From: Hirudinaria manillensis
Taxonomy: Eukaryota > Annelida > Clitellata > Hirudinida > Hirudinidae
Assembly (NCBI GenBank): GCA_034509925.1
Contig: CM067537.1
Span: forward strand, 6,775,001-6,839,000
DNA length: 64,000 bases
Reading direction: 5' to 3'
Below are positions 51,334 to 62,841 of the stretch, in pieces. Positions within the stretch are counted from its first letter, which is position 1; every line of letters begins with the position of its first letter. The position numbers were made by a program, and so were the translations under genes. The notes below the pieces were generated by a model. The model did no database searches. It saw only the letters and a program-made list of their open reading frames with translations, and was not told where the DNA came from.

Positions 51334-54300
51334 CTGGTACAAAAAAAGACAATCATGAGCATATAATAATGTCATTCATTAATGGAGATGGATGCAAGCA
51401 ATCATTTATCACTGATAAAAGTATGGCCAAGATAACCTTAAGCCGCCCCTCATAGGGCCGCCCGGCATGGTGGGAATGGCTCCCAGGCCCATCCCCAGGC
51501 TTCCTAGTGCATTCAATCTGGCTCTCAGAGTTGCAGCGGCTAGGCTAGCGACGCTGGCAGCCTGCAAGCTCGCCGGGGCTCTCAGACCGAGTCCGAGACC
51601 CAATGCCCTGCTACTGGCCGAAGCGGAGGAGAGTCCGCCCCTGCTCAGGGCCCCGTTGTCCGCACGCCTGAGAGCGGCTGCGGCTTTGAGTAGACCTGGA
51701 GGTGGGTGGAGGAAAAGATTAATTAGAGGAGTATAATTTCAGGAAGGAGATGTCGCTTTGTCCTCACTGTCTTGTTCTGGTCTTGGACCCTTGCACCTGT
51801 TGCACTCTGTCCTCCAGGAAAAGTTTTGGTTGTTACAGGTCCTTGAATCAATTACGAAAAAGTAATATATACATAAAGATTTTAAAGTAAAACCTAAAAT
51901 CTTCACAAAGATGCTCACGGATTAGGACACGTCCAATCCAAGGAATCGTCTGCAAAAGGTAAACGAACAATGAAAATTATTGAGAGCATAATATAAATAA
52001 ATAAATAAATACACGAAATTACAACTGACCTCCTGGATGACTCCTTTTGACTGCTGAACTCGCTAGAAACGTTCAAAAATTAAACTCATTTAAATATTTT
52101 AAATTCGATGCTTTTAAAATCAAAGAGGCACATACTTTGCGACTGATGGCCGACAGGTACTTTGCGACTGGCAACTTCGATCCTGATTTTTCTGCCTTGG
52201 AATTCCTTATCTAGAATTGACAGTAATATGATGTCACATAGGACATGAGATCACCATTTGGTTAATGCATGTCAGTTGAAACATTTGCAAATAGTAAAGG
52301 TCACGTACTGTTGAACATCTTGATGGCAGTGGATACAGACTCAATATCCTGGTAACCAATGGTGGCTTCACCTCTGGGTCGACCGGTTACTTTGTCCTTA
52401 ACCAGCGTCACTCTTGGCTTGCCAGTTCTAGTGTCAACCTGAATGTATAAATACAGAACAATAAATATTTGAATGGAAATAATATACTCTTTTAGTCATA
52501 ATAAATGTATGCAATTTTATTTTATTTAAAAATGAGACAAGTTAATCAAAAATGTCTGACCTTCAACTTTCCAATGGTTCCAAAGTGCTGGACAAGCATA
52601 TCCTCAGTGGTATCATCTGGTAGACCTTGAATGAAGATGGTGTCTGGGAATCTCTGGATCTCCATCTCCCCGCTCGATTGATGTCCTGATGAGTGCGAGC
52701 TGCTGTGGTTGACACTTTCAAACAGGTCCCTGTCTAAAAACAGAAATTCAACTTACAGACCCCGATTGATCCGAGCATCGTGAAGATTAGAACGAGAGCC
52801 AATAAATCCGCAAAGATCGTACCGTGCCGACCTTTCGACCTACCCGTGTTTAGCCATTTGGTACAAGAAAAGCTGTAAAACCTAAGCCAGCATCAAGAAA
52901 ACCATAGAAAGATGAATCCAATAATGGAGACAAAGTCCCCTTGTAAGAGTATCAAAGACTTTCATGCTGACAAAATCTGAGCAATCTCCTCTCAAAAGAC
53001 ATTCGGGCAACAAAAAAAAACTCAAAACGGCCAACGTTTCGACTCAGAACTGATGAAAATTAAATGTCGGAAGGCGTCGGAAATGCTTACCGAAAACTCC
53101 GAATTACCAAAAGCTTGAGCTTTATTTTCGTGCATGTCGGGGATTCCAGATTGAAAATGAAATCATTTCGAATGCCAGCTAGGAATGGAAAAGCCACTAG
53201 AGCAAACTGGCACCGCCCCATCAATCACTCTTATGTTCACCATAGATGCACAAATATCTGAGGCTACAACTGCCAGCTCGAAGTGTTGCAACTTATGATG
53301 GAGAAGTTCAGAGTTAACAATGAAACAAAAATATAAAGAAATATCACATCCATTATGGAACTAAATAATCAAATAAAAGATAATTGATTAAAAAAAAATT
53401 ATTCAAGACAACATAAGGTGCTTAAACATAACATACTGATTATTTACATATCTGAGAATCGTGAATGTTTATCAAATCACCATAATCATTAGTGTTATTA
53501 TTACTAAATCACTGAGGTAAAATATTTACAAAAACAGTTCATTGGTAACAAATTGGATGATGAGAGTATAAATACAAATTAATATAAATTAGGAGTTTTT
53601 ATTAGCATTCAGCAGTCAGTTGAGCAGTGCAAAACCCATGGGGAAATAACATAACTGATATTGAAAAGTCACAAGATTATGAACGCAAGGGTCTCAGTTT
53701 GAGATCAATTAGACTTGTAGCTCAAAGATGTGGCCACCCAGAAAGGCAATAAAAGCAGAAAGCCGTTAGAAAAACTTGAAAGTCCACAAGTTACGGAGAT
53801 CCCCACGGCATTTGAACGAATCCTTAAAGAAATCGGAACGACCGGGCGGGCAGACTTTTCGCATGGAAAACCAAACCCAGAAATCTTTTTCAGAAAACTT
53901 GGCAGCTGTACCTAATTCACTCATTCAAAGAACCATTTGTAAAACCATAATTCAATTTTACCAAATGACAGTCTAATCTAGAAGATAATCCCTTCATCGT
54001 AATAAAAACATACCCGTGGAAGTTAACATTTAATAGTTAATTTTTTAATGAAATTAAATGACCTAAGATTTAAATTAAACCAAAGTAATAAATCGACTTT
54101 AATATGGATGAATTCGCAGACAAAACCATTGGCTTTTGATAAGGATAATCAATCAAATTAATGCGACCCATGACAATGAATAATGGAATCTAGCAACAAA
54201 GAAACGTGGTCAAAAACGTATTGCACATAATTTAAAAAAAAAAAAACAACAGTAATGACTTTTAATGATGATGATGATATTAACTGATTCAACACTGGTT

Positions 54301-57300
54301 GTCAAAAGACTCACCAAAGCCCCTCTGTGAGAGCCCAGCAATCCTCTGCCCCTGGCTGCAACATACACAAAACAAAAAGAAACTTCTTGTCAACAAGCAA
54401 CTAATGGCAAGCAACGGGACGGGAGAGACGGCGTGAACCCTTGAAAATTCCTGTCGAAACTTTCCCCGTCAAACTCTCCCGGCGACCCGCACGGGCCGCC
54501 TCGGCACTTTTTCAAGTGCCGACAAAACGTTCGACTGCGACTGAGGAAAAAAATTCAATCAACGACAAAAAATGAAAATCATTGCCGGAAAGTTACCTAG
54601 GCGACGGCAGGAGATGCCACGCTGCACGATCGGAGAATAAAAGGCACGACGGGGCCCATTAACGATCGGCACGTCGTCGCGGTCGTGCGTACGGTCGGTG
54701 TTGCTGAAACGCTAACCTCGCAAATCAGATAACCTTCAAAACCGGGCAAAAGCCTTTTGAAGAGAATCGGATTGCAAGCATAAAAAAGACTAATGCGGCA
54801 TTGACCTGGCAAACTGCAAGATGCTCACGACCTTTCGAGGAGCGCCCGTCACACGAAACGGACTTTCAAGCATATTTCCAGAATCGAAGCGAAAAGGTTC
54901 GATTGAATGACCGACTCGATAATAAAATTAACGATTATATCGGCCAGCGTTAAATAGCAGATAATTAATATAGTACTCGGGGAGGAAAGTTGAAATTATT
55001 TTCACATTTAGCAGAGACTCCCTGAATCCCTTGTGAAATACAATTCAATCGCATGTATTTACTGAGATTTGAGACTAGAACTAGTAAATTACTGACGACA
55101 AAATTGACTCGAAGGAAATATTCGATCCAGACAAACTAGCACAAATTATGCACATCGGGAAATACAAACCATGGAAAAAGAGACATAGAAAGTCCCACGA
55201 TTAACCGTAAATGCATCTTCGTCATCGAGAAATATCAATAAATCATGAAAGAGGCTGATCAATAAAACGATCGATCGATCGAGGCTAATCCAATGGAGCC
55301 ATTAGCATCGGGTCAGGACAACCAAACGACCACGAGGATATAGTTACGTGATTAATGGAATAACAAAGCTACGCAAAACGAAAGGACTCCGTGCTAACGC
55401 GTACACATACCGATAATTTTTGAAATCAACCAACCTTCCTAATTGTAAGAAACCTCCTCCTAATGAGCCATTCTGACCTGAAAGGTTAGCAAATTGATTA
55501 GTACTAGCTTATTAGGTTCTCATCAAAGCTTGTTATTAACAAAAACATCAAAGAGGACATTCATTAGAGAAATATAGGCACATCACACTCTTCATCCTAT
55601 CATTGGACTAAGCATTCATACAGTTGGGTGCCTGTGACATTTACTGAAGTCAGATTGCAAACACTCTACAATCCTGTGAATTCAGACCTTTCACCGCATT
55701 TATCTCAAAGTTTTGAGAGCTAAAAATGAGGAACAAGAAATGAAAAAGGAAAGAAACGACGTCAACCTGGAAGAGAGAGAGCTCTCCCTGCTGCAGCACT
55801 GGCACTAGCCATGAAAGCGGCCGGAGCAGCCAGACCGGGACTGCTGAGGACGGATCCGTGGTTTCCCAGGAAGAGCTGTTGCTGATGTTGCGACTGTTGT
55901 TGCTGCTGTTGTTGTTGTTGTGCTGTGAGAGACACCAGTGAGGTCTGACCTCCAGGTGTGAAAGTGCTCTGAATGTTTTGCTGTGTCGCTCCATATACTG
56001 CTGCCTGTTGTGTCTGGCCATATGCAGCAGCAACCATGGCAACAGCTGCTTGCTGTTGTTGGACAGCTGCCTGTTGTTGTTGTTGCTGTTGTTGAAGGGT
56101 GAAGGTAGAAGGGGGCTGCTGGGCCTGCCCTGCTGCCAGAGCATGGGAAGCAAAAGGCTGAGCAGTGGCAGCACCTTGCTGTGCATAGCCCTGTTGGGCA
56201 ACCAGTGTCGATCCAGCATAGGCAGGTGCCTGAAGACTAGCAAGAGCCTACAATCACAAAATATTAATAATGCAAAAGTAAATCAACTGAAGAATTAATT
56301 ATTTGAAATGAAAGTAATTCAGTAATCACAAAAAAAAAACATTTCAGAACCACACTCATGGAAATTATTACAATTTCAGACCAAGTTCAATGCTGACAAA
56401 AACAAACTTGGGGTTGGGCTGCATAAGCTGTTCCGGCAGTTCCAGTCTGTTGAATGGCATATTGTATTTGCTGAACCTGTCCATGAGTCAGCTGTTGATT
56501 GGAGTAGGCAACTGGCATTGAAAGCTGCTGTTGCACGACCTGTTGACCCTGTTGCACAAAAGCGTTGGCTGCACCGCCCGGGGTCACGGCAGCATTAGCC
56601 TGCTGGGTCGCGGTCTGCCCCACCGCCTGCTGCACTGCAGTCAAGTGGCCCTGGCTGCCGTAAACGACCGTCTGAGGAGCGTAGCCCAAAGCCGCTTGCT
56701 GGCTGGCCAGTTGTTGAGCATAAGCAGTGGCGCTGGCTAAATGACAATTATGTCTATTTCGAGAAGAGTCCATCATTTGGAGAGTTCTCATAAATTCATC
56801 ACCTGGCTGGGCATAAGCAGCCTGCGTGGCATATTCCGTCTGGGAAGCATTCTGGATGACCGCCGTTTGGCCCGTCTGAGAAAACTGCTGGGTCTGTGCG
56901 TCGTACTGGTAGCTTGGAACGGCATAAGAAGCTGCCCCGACGGCAGACTGCTGTGTCATCATAAGTTTGTATCTTTTATTTTGCCTCATTAATGAATCTA
57001 TCAATTGTTAGAACCAACCTCAGGAACCTGCACCATGGTGGTATAACCAGGTTGCACATAAGCTGTTTCAGAAGTTTGAGAATACCCAGTATATCCAGCA
57101 TAACTGTTTAAATAATAATAATAATTATAATAAATAGCAATAAACAATTAGCTGAATCCAATTACAAAATTATAAAAGAGAAGTAAAACCTTGCTGGAGT
57201 TGCAACAACTGCAGGTGCAGCCACATATATGTATTCTGAAACAATATGCACAGTTTAATATCCATTATCAAGCAATACAAAAAATGTTGTGGTATACAGC

Positions 57301-57771
57301 CACATACAAATGCTTAAAAACATGTTATTACGTATTCATCTGAACTAATTATACTTGTTTCGTTTGTTCTTATATTGTGAAGAGAACAACACACCAATGT
57401 TGTCGTGATTTAAATTTTGTGATTTAACAAACTTATGTTTAATGCTTATAAATGTCAGCAGCATGAATTGGAAAGAGGGCATGAGTTCAGTGATGAATGA
57501 TCAAATCGTATACATTTTACAACTTAATTTCCATGATTGGCAATAGACATCCTATACAAAACATTGATGAATGAGCATTACGTGAAAAGTATTTTTGATG
57601 TAACGTGTGGATAGAGAAATATCTATTTTGGGCGATTTAAAGGTTATGTGTCGGAATTTGTTCTCGTATCCGAAACTCGCATTAAATCTGAATCCGGAAA
57701 TATGCCATCATTGCGGATATTTCGCGTTTTTTAAAAAAGACAAAACAAAGAAACTAACGCTGCTCCGCCAT
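51297..57771 (-). CDS. caz: FET/TET-family RNA-binding protein (FUS/EWSR1/TAF15/cabeza-like), multi-exon
   Basis: A 13-base first coding exon (57771-57759, MAEQ plus one base) joins to QYIYVAAPAVVATPA (57235-57190) and SYAGYTGYSQTSETAYVQPG. Long Gln/Ala/Tyr-rich exons follow (about 56955-56404 and 56250-55770), including 9-10-residue Gln runs. Short exons (GQNGSLGGGFLQLG; SQGQRIAGLSQRGFG) lead to the RRM, with DTIFIQGLPDDTTEDMLVQH, TGKPRVTLVKDKVTGRPRGE and ATIGYQDIESVSTAIKMFN. This has the lysine-rich loop and the GEAT version of RNP1 typical of FET proteins. The RanBP2-type zinc finger is intact across two exons (DSLDWTCPNPTC, then NNQNFSWRTECNRCKGPRPE). Exon 51695-51437 is Ala/Leu-rich. The last exon (51333-51297) ends RGRTDRRGGRPY-stop, the FET PY-type nuclear localisation signal. 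Likely a nuclear transcription/splicing RNA-binding protein. Confidence 0.9.
51437..51695 (-). other. Ala/Leu/Gly-rich exon replacing the usual C-terminal RGG repeats of the FET protein
   Basis: 259 bases, entered from the zinc-finger exon by a GTGAGG donor inside the codon for Ser. It reads LLKAAAALRRADNGALSRGG, then SSRALGLGLGLRAPASLQAA, then LNALGSLGMGLGAIPTMPGG and PMRGGLR. Only two RGG triplets remain. Without the splice the preceding exon would run to a stop after EDKATSPS, so a short isoform is possible. Confidence 0.75.
52737..54314. other. Long intron of the FET gene
   Basis: About 1.6 kb between the exon ending QRIAGLSQRGFG and the RRM exon starting DRDLFESVNHSSSHSSGHQ. It contains unrelated open frames on both strands with no recognisable product and no transposon ends that I could see. 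Confidence 0.5.
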
Positions 57772-58606
57772 TTTCCAACGAGCGGAAGTATCCAGAAATA
57801 TAACAAAGAAAAGTATTTTTTTGAGTCAAGATTATCGAAGCTGTAGTTCCTTAACCAGCAACTTTACACTTAATATTCATGAACATAATGAAGTTTATAC
57901 TAATGTATTTAGTCTAATTGTTTCAGTAAACAATGCTCTTTTGGGCTTATGAAAAAGAGAAAATGACAGTCGAATGTCATCATTTGGTCTCCTTTCCAAC
58001 AATTCCTATCATCCAACAAAAGTTTGAAAGTTTGCATTGCTTAAAAAAAAAACAAACAAACCACTTTTGTCCACTACGTGAATAATTAATTATTTTGTTA
58101 AAAGTTGTGATTATACAAAAAAATTTCATTGGGGTTGTGTATGCTATCCAAGAGCTTGGGAGTACCGACCGACTACAAATTTTACTGAAGGCTAATTCAT
58201 CTGAAGATCTTTTGTTTAATTGAATCTTACTACGTGTCTGCTTATATTATAAACAATATATAAGTATTGACCAACCTAAGGACATTAAGGGGAATGGGGT
58301 TGAATCATTCGCCCATCTTATTCATTTTGTTTTTATTGACTTTAGGATATTCCCAATTTCCTAAAATTGTTATTTTATTCGAATTTATTATTTCAACATT
58401 TCTTGGCTTTATTTGCATCAACACTGATTCTAACCAAAGGGCTATGTTTGCTTAAGGCTGACAGAATTCGCTAAAGTTGTGACGTAATAATTATTTGGAA
58501 TCACAATATCTTCACCGTTTAGAATTCAAACGATTCTGATGTGATTTAGATGAAATAAACAAATTTATAAATTAAACTTTTAGAAAATCGTCGAGCTCCC
58601 ACAACG
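57772..58606. promoter_or_regulatory. Divergent region between the FET gene and tektin
   Basis: 835 bases between two start codons facing away from each other. It must hold the FET promoter and the tektin promoter. The plus-strand open frame that crosses 57607-57846 is antisense to the FET first exon and is not a gene. No TATA box was identified. Confidence 0.4.
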
Positions 58607-61474
58607 ATGTCTACTTGTGGAGCGACTAGGAATTTGAGCGAAAGGTACATGACAGGGCCCAACATAGAGGGTTGCAAACCGTCGACCTTTCTCCCGTCTG
58701 TGGCAGCTAACGAGCTTTCTTACCAACCTTACAACTCTTTCCCGAATCAACCGATCAAGAAGGCTCCAGTGACCTTGCCGTGGAAAGCGAATGCTTATTA
58801 CGGCGTCTGTGCACCTCAGTCCAACGTACCATGTTGTGACACGATGCCCATGCCCATCTCCAGCACGAACAAATTGAGACACCTGGATGGAATCAAAATA
58901 CCGCCGATCTTTGCAGCCGCGAGAAACGCCCTTTACACGCGTTACACGGGCAGGGACTGGTGTTTGGCCAATCAATGCAACTACCAGACATCAAACAGAG
59001 TTTGTTTCAAACATTTGAATTTTTCGATTATTAGGTTTTTAAAGTTTGTTTTTTTTTACAAACACTAACCAAACAAACAAACAGAAAGAAAATATTGACA
59101 TTTCAATAAACGGAATAATGCAAATAACATTCTCTATGATTCGAATCCATTCGAAGGTTCGCTGTGCCTCTGAACTGCTGAGGAATCATTCTCGACGAGT
59201 ATGCAGCGAACTGGAAGAAAAGAGCAAACGGAGTCAGAACGATGCCAACATGAAACTCAGCGAAAGGATACGTGAAATTCACTTCTGGAAATGCGAATTG
59301 CTCGCCGAAATAGACAGGATGATTGCCGAATTGCAGGCTCTTTTGAAATCAAGGTTGTTGTTTTTTTTCAACCAGACTCGACGGGAAATATCACCAAAGG
59401 AAATGTTGTCATTAAATCTGCTCGAATAGGCGCAAACAAATAAAATCGATTTCTTTTCTTCACAAACGCATTATCATTAACATAAGCCTATCATTATTTT
59501 TTTCAAGGAATTGCTTAGAACGAGAAATTAGTGAATTAAACAACACGTTGTACATCGACCAAGAGTGTCTGTACTTTAGAGAGAAGAGGCAGGGCATTGA
59601 ACTCGTTCATGACAAAGTTGAGGAGGCCCTTTTGAAGGTTAACTTTAAAAAATTCATGATTTTGAACAAGTCTATCTTCTATATAAATAAAAATGCAATG
59701 TGTGTTTGTAACATGCAAATGTTCTCTGAAAGTACTTAACCAATTGCTTTGAAATTTTGGCACAACATAGTACTCGATTAGAGGAATGTTTGTATATAGG
59801 TTTCATATAAATGCCACAACTATATCATGTAAAAATACGCTTTTTTCGCAAATCCGGCCATCTTGCCATGGACGATGACGTCACCGCCTAATCTATGTAA
59901 ATAAACTTTAGAGAGACATTAAAAAGCTTAAACTATCGTAATAACTCAAGCATTGTGAAATTGTAAAAAATAAACATATTAGAAAACTTCTTTCTTATAA
60001 AATTAATCACATTGAGCCACAGCAACGCGTGGCTGGGCACCACTAGTTTATCATAAAAATTACAAGATTATTATGAAATTTACTATCATTGAGTTTAAGC
60101 TACAAAAAAATTTTTAACTTAAAAATCAAAAGTTTAATAAGATTTATATTTACTTAATCCAGGAAATAGATTTGCTGAAAACAGTTCAGGAACAGATGCG
60201 TCAATTGCTTACGGAGATCAACGCCCAAGCAGCGTGAGCAAATTCAATTACAGTGTTTGCTACTCTAACATTTGCAGGAGATGCGAACCGCTAACCATAA
60301 ACTAAAAGAAACCGATTACGCAATAATAATTGTTCAAAGATCTTGAAGCCCTTTCCAGACATAAGACACTCTAACACTACTACTAATAATTATTATTATT
60401 CTTAATTATAATCATAGTTAGTAATTATTATTAATAAAAATTGAATCATCATCACCTTCATTATCAAGAGTGGCCAGGGCCGCCCTACATGAACTCGAGA
60501 AGGATGTGGCCGATAAGGACATAGCATTAAACATAGATAACAAAGCATACCAAACGAGAAATAATTCCAGGGGCATTCAATATTACGACTGCATAGAACG
60601 AGTCGACAATAGGTTGGTCACAAGCGAGACTATTAATAAAAGAAAAATCTTTTTGAACAAGTGGACTCCATTAATTTTCAGTCTGAGTGTACCAGAAACC
60701 TGGGCAAAATTTTCAGATGGGAATATCAAAAGATCGATGCAGGAACGCAAAGTCTCGAGAGACCTTAGGAACAAAGTCGAAGAGATGTTGACGGTGACTG
60801 CTGAAAAGTTAATCGAAGCCTGGAACGTTGTCAATGCTGCTTTTTCAGATCACATAGAAGAACTTCAAGGAGCCAAATATCAATTTCAGGCTCATTTAGC
60901 CAAGGTATGCTTTGAGGATGTCACGATTTGTTAAATTGAATCAATTAAAATTCTATTTTAATCTGGCAGGTTTTGGAAGAAATATTCGAAGTTGAGAAAA
61001 CTATCGAGTTGGTAAAGGTATGCATTGAGGAGAAAGCGCCGTACATGAAGGTGGCACAAACAAGATTAGAAGCTAGAACTCATAGGCCCAACATGGAGAG
61101 CACGAGAGATCATGTTCAAAACAGGTGATGAATACAAAATACATAAATAAAAACACAGTGAAACATGCGTCACAAGTTATTTAGTCAACGACCACAACAT
61201 AGTAACATAACTAATTCCGAAGAGTATATGGATTATTTTCAAGTTTTTAAACATTTACAGACTCGTCGAAGAAGTTTACGAAGTTTGTGAATCCGTGGAG
61301 ATGCTAAAAGCCAAACTGAGAGAATCAGAAAATGCTTTACAGCAGCTCCTGAGAACAAAGTCATCTTTGGAACACAGTCTCAACTTGAAACTTCATAGCA
61401 TCTTCATTGACAGGGAAAAGTGCCTTGGACTCCGAAAGTCATATCCGCTCGTTTCACGAGCTATTTGCTACTAG
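58607..61474 (+). CDS. TEKT3: Tektin-3-like axonemal protein, about eight exons
   Basis: Tektins are coiled-coil filaments running inside ciliary doublet microtubules. The N-terminus (MSTCGATRNLSERYMTGPNI ... LPWKANAYYG) is followed by the rod: VRCASELLRNHSRRVCSELE, IREIHFWKCELLAEIDRMIA, NCLEREISELNNTLYIDQEC, YFREKRQGIELVHDKVEEAL, MRQLLTEINAQAAVARAALH, NNSRGIQYYDCIERVDN, then VPETWAKFSDGNIKRSMQER, NAAFSDHIEELQGAKYQFQA, APYMKVAQTRLEARTHRPNM and SIFIDREKCLGLRKSYPLVS. The gene ends RAICY-stop. Order, spacing and exact motifs (ECL.REKR.GI.LVHD, VPE.WAKF.D.N) fit tektin-3/5 best. All exon joins tested are in phase: 58607-about 58998, 59155-59352, 59508-59639, 60163-60229, 60469-60611, 60682-60903, 60971-61122 and 61261-61474. 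The signature nonapeptide is altered to RPNMESTRD. A Helitron sits in the intron after exon 3. Confidence 0.9.
59675..60046 (+). mobile_element. Short non-autonomous Helitron in a tektin intron (372 bp)
   Basis: The 5' end reads TCTTCTATATAAATAAAAAT, with TC next to a flanking A. The 3' end is CTAG followed by a flanking T, giving the A/T insertion site typical of Helitrons. Eight bases before CTAG lies a perfect hairpin: AGCCAC (60015-60020), an 8-base loop, GTGGCT (60029-60034). The subterminal text (GCAATGTGTGTTTGTAAC; TTGCTTTGAAATTTTGGCAC) resembles animal Helitron families. There are no terminal inverted repeats, no target duplication and no Rep/helicase coding, so it is non-autonomous. 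It lies 36 bases past the exon 3 donor and does not touch an exon. Confidence 0.8.
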
Positions 61475-61707
61475 TGACAACTATTTTGACGATGCCTGAT
61501 TCAGAACGATGATTAGTTCTAATGTACGTTAAAAGTGAATTTACAAATATAAATATTTAAAATTAGTGTTTTAATTTTGGTTTTCAATTTTAATGTATTT
61601 AAGAAAATTTAAGCTTAAAACTTATTTGCGATGTTCTTGGCCGTCTGCGATGTAGTGTTTATTTGTTCGCGGTAATTCGTTTCTCGACTGTTTTCGGCTG
61701 AGTTAAG

Positions 61708-62724
61708 ATGTTTTTGAAACCTTTCGAAATAAATCTAAGAAATCCATTTCGCTCGAATGATGAGGAGTCTCTGCTTGGTGACACAAATTCCGTGGATTTC
61801 AATCCTCAAGGATGTGAAAGTATTCTTCATATTTCATCGAAGTGTTTTCTATTAAGACTATTCATTTAAAATGTTTTGACTTGAGGCGAAGTTTCAGCCG
61901 ATGAAGATCTTTGTGACCACATTAAGAACGTCGGAAGAGGATTAGACAATAAAATGCAAGAATTAGATGTCAGCATAAAGGAAGCTGAAACCATCTTGAA
62001 TCAGACCAAAGTGACTAATTGAAAATAGATTGAAAATACTGGTTCTATAATTTCAATTTATATAAATTCTTGTATTTCAGAATACCTTGGATAAGGGTTT
62101 GACCACACTTTATTGCATCCTAGATTCAATTATGCACTCATGGACGCTGCACAATTTTCAGAGAATGCAATACAGAAGAAGCTTATGCAAAATATAGAGA
62201 GTATTCAGCACAAAATATGGAAAGCAAAGGATATGCTGGTGAAAAAGAGAGAGTTGCATTCAAAATTGAGCAAAGGTAATTCTAAAAGTTGATAAAACAT
62301 TAAAATCTAATCATTAATCATATGTAAATACATTTGCATTGTGAATAAGATTTGATAAATTCAGCAGATAATTATCTTTGACAATCCAATAAACGATCAG
62401 TTTAAAGCTTAAACGTGAATAAAATAAACAACCAAACGATGAATTTGTAAAGATAATGCACTTATTTCGAGTAATAGCTCCTTAATTCAGTGACTCATTC
62501 CACAAGACGTAGATGACCTCGTACACCAAGAAGTTGACCTTGAAACACGACTGAAGTTGAAGGAAATGGAATTCGCCAAACTCGAAAGAGACAACCAGAT
62601 GTACATGGACAGGATGAACTCAAAAACAGCTGAACTTGAGAAATGCTTTGCTGAGAGTCGAGAAATGAAAGAGCTCAGGAAAGCCGAGGAAAAACTGGTG
62701 CAGCTCAGGGAAAAGAGTTTGTAA
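61708..62724 (+). CDS. Coiled-coil protein, about 195 aa, unrecognised, five exons
   Basis: Exon 1 starts at 61708 (MFLKPFEINLRNPFRSNDEE), then SLLGDTNSVDFNPQGCE and one base. It joins in phase to TDEDLCDHIKNVGRGLDNKM in exon 2 near 61900. Next come NTLDK and one base, and a possible tiny intron of about 65 bases. Then ENAIQKKLMQNIESIQHKIW leads to KRELHSKLSK and DVDDLVHQEVDLETRLKLKE, followed by a highly charged helix to KLVQLREKSL-stop (62724). After the first 40 residues almost everything is heptad-like coiled coil. A further exon would instead give RLLEDDGQLTI-stop near 62864. It lies only 233 bases downstream of tektin on the same strand. I recognise no family; a ciliary or cytoskeletal role is a guess from structure and neighbour. 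Confidence 0.55.
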
Positions 62725-62841
62725 ACATCATTGCTTTCCATATCGAGTGTTTTAAATTGACTAATATTAGTTTGTTAATTAGTTAATGAATTAGTTTTTA
62801 TTTTTTGATGATATTCAAATTTGTAAGGAGGCTCCTTGAAG

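Noticed and set aside
57607-57846. Plus-strand frame with a Cys-x2-Cys pair
   Set aside because: It starts at a non-ATG codon, is antisense to the FET first exon and has no splice or homology support.
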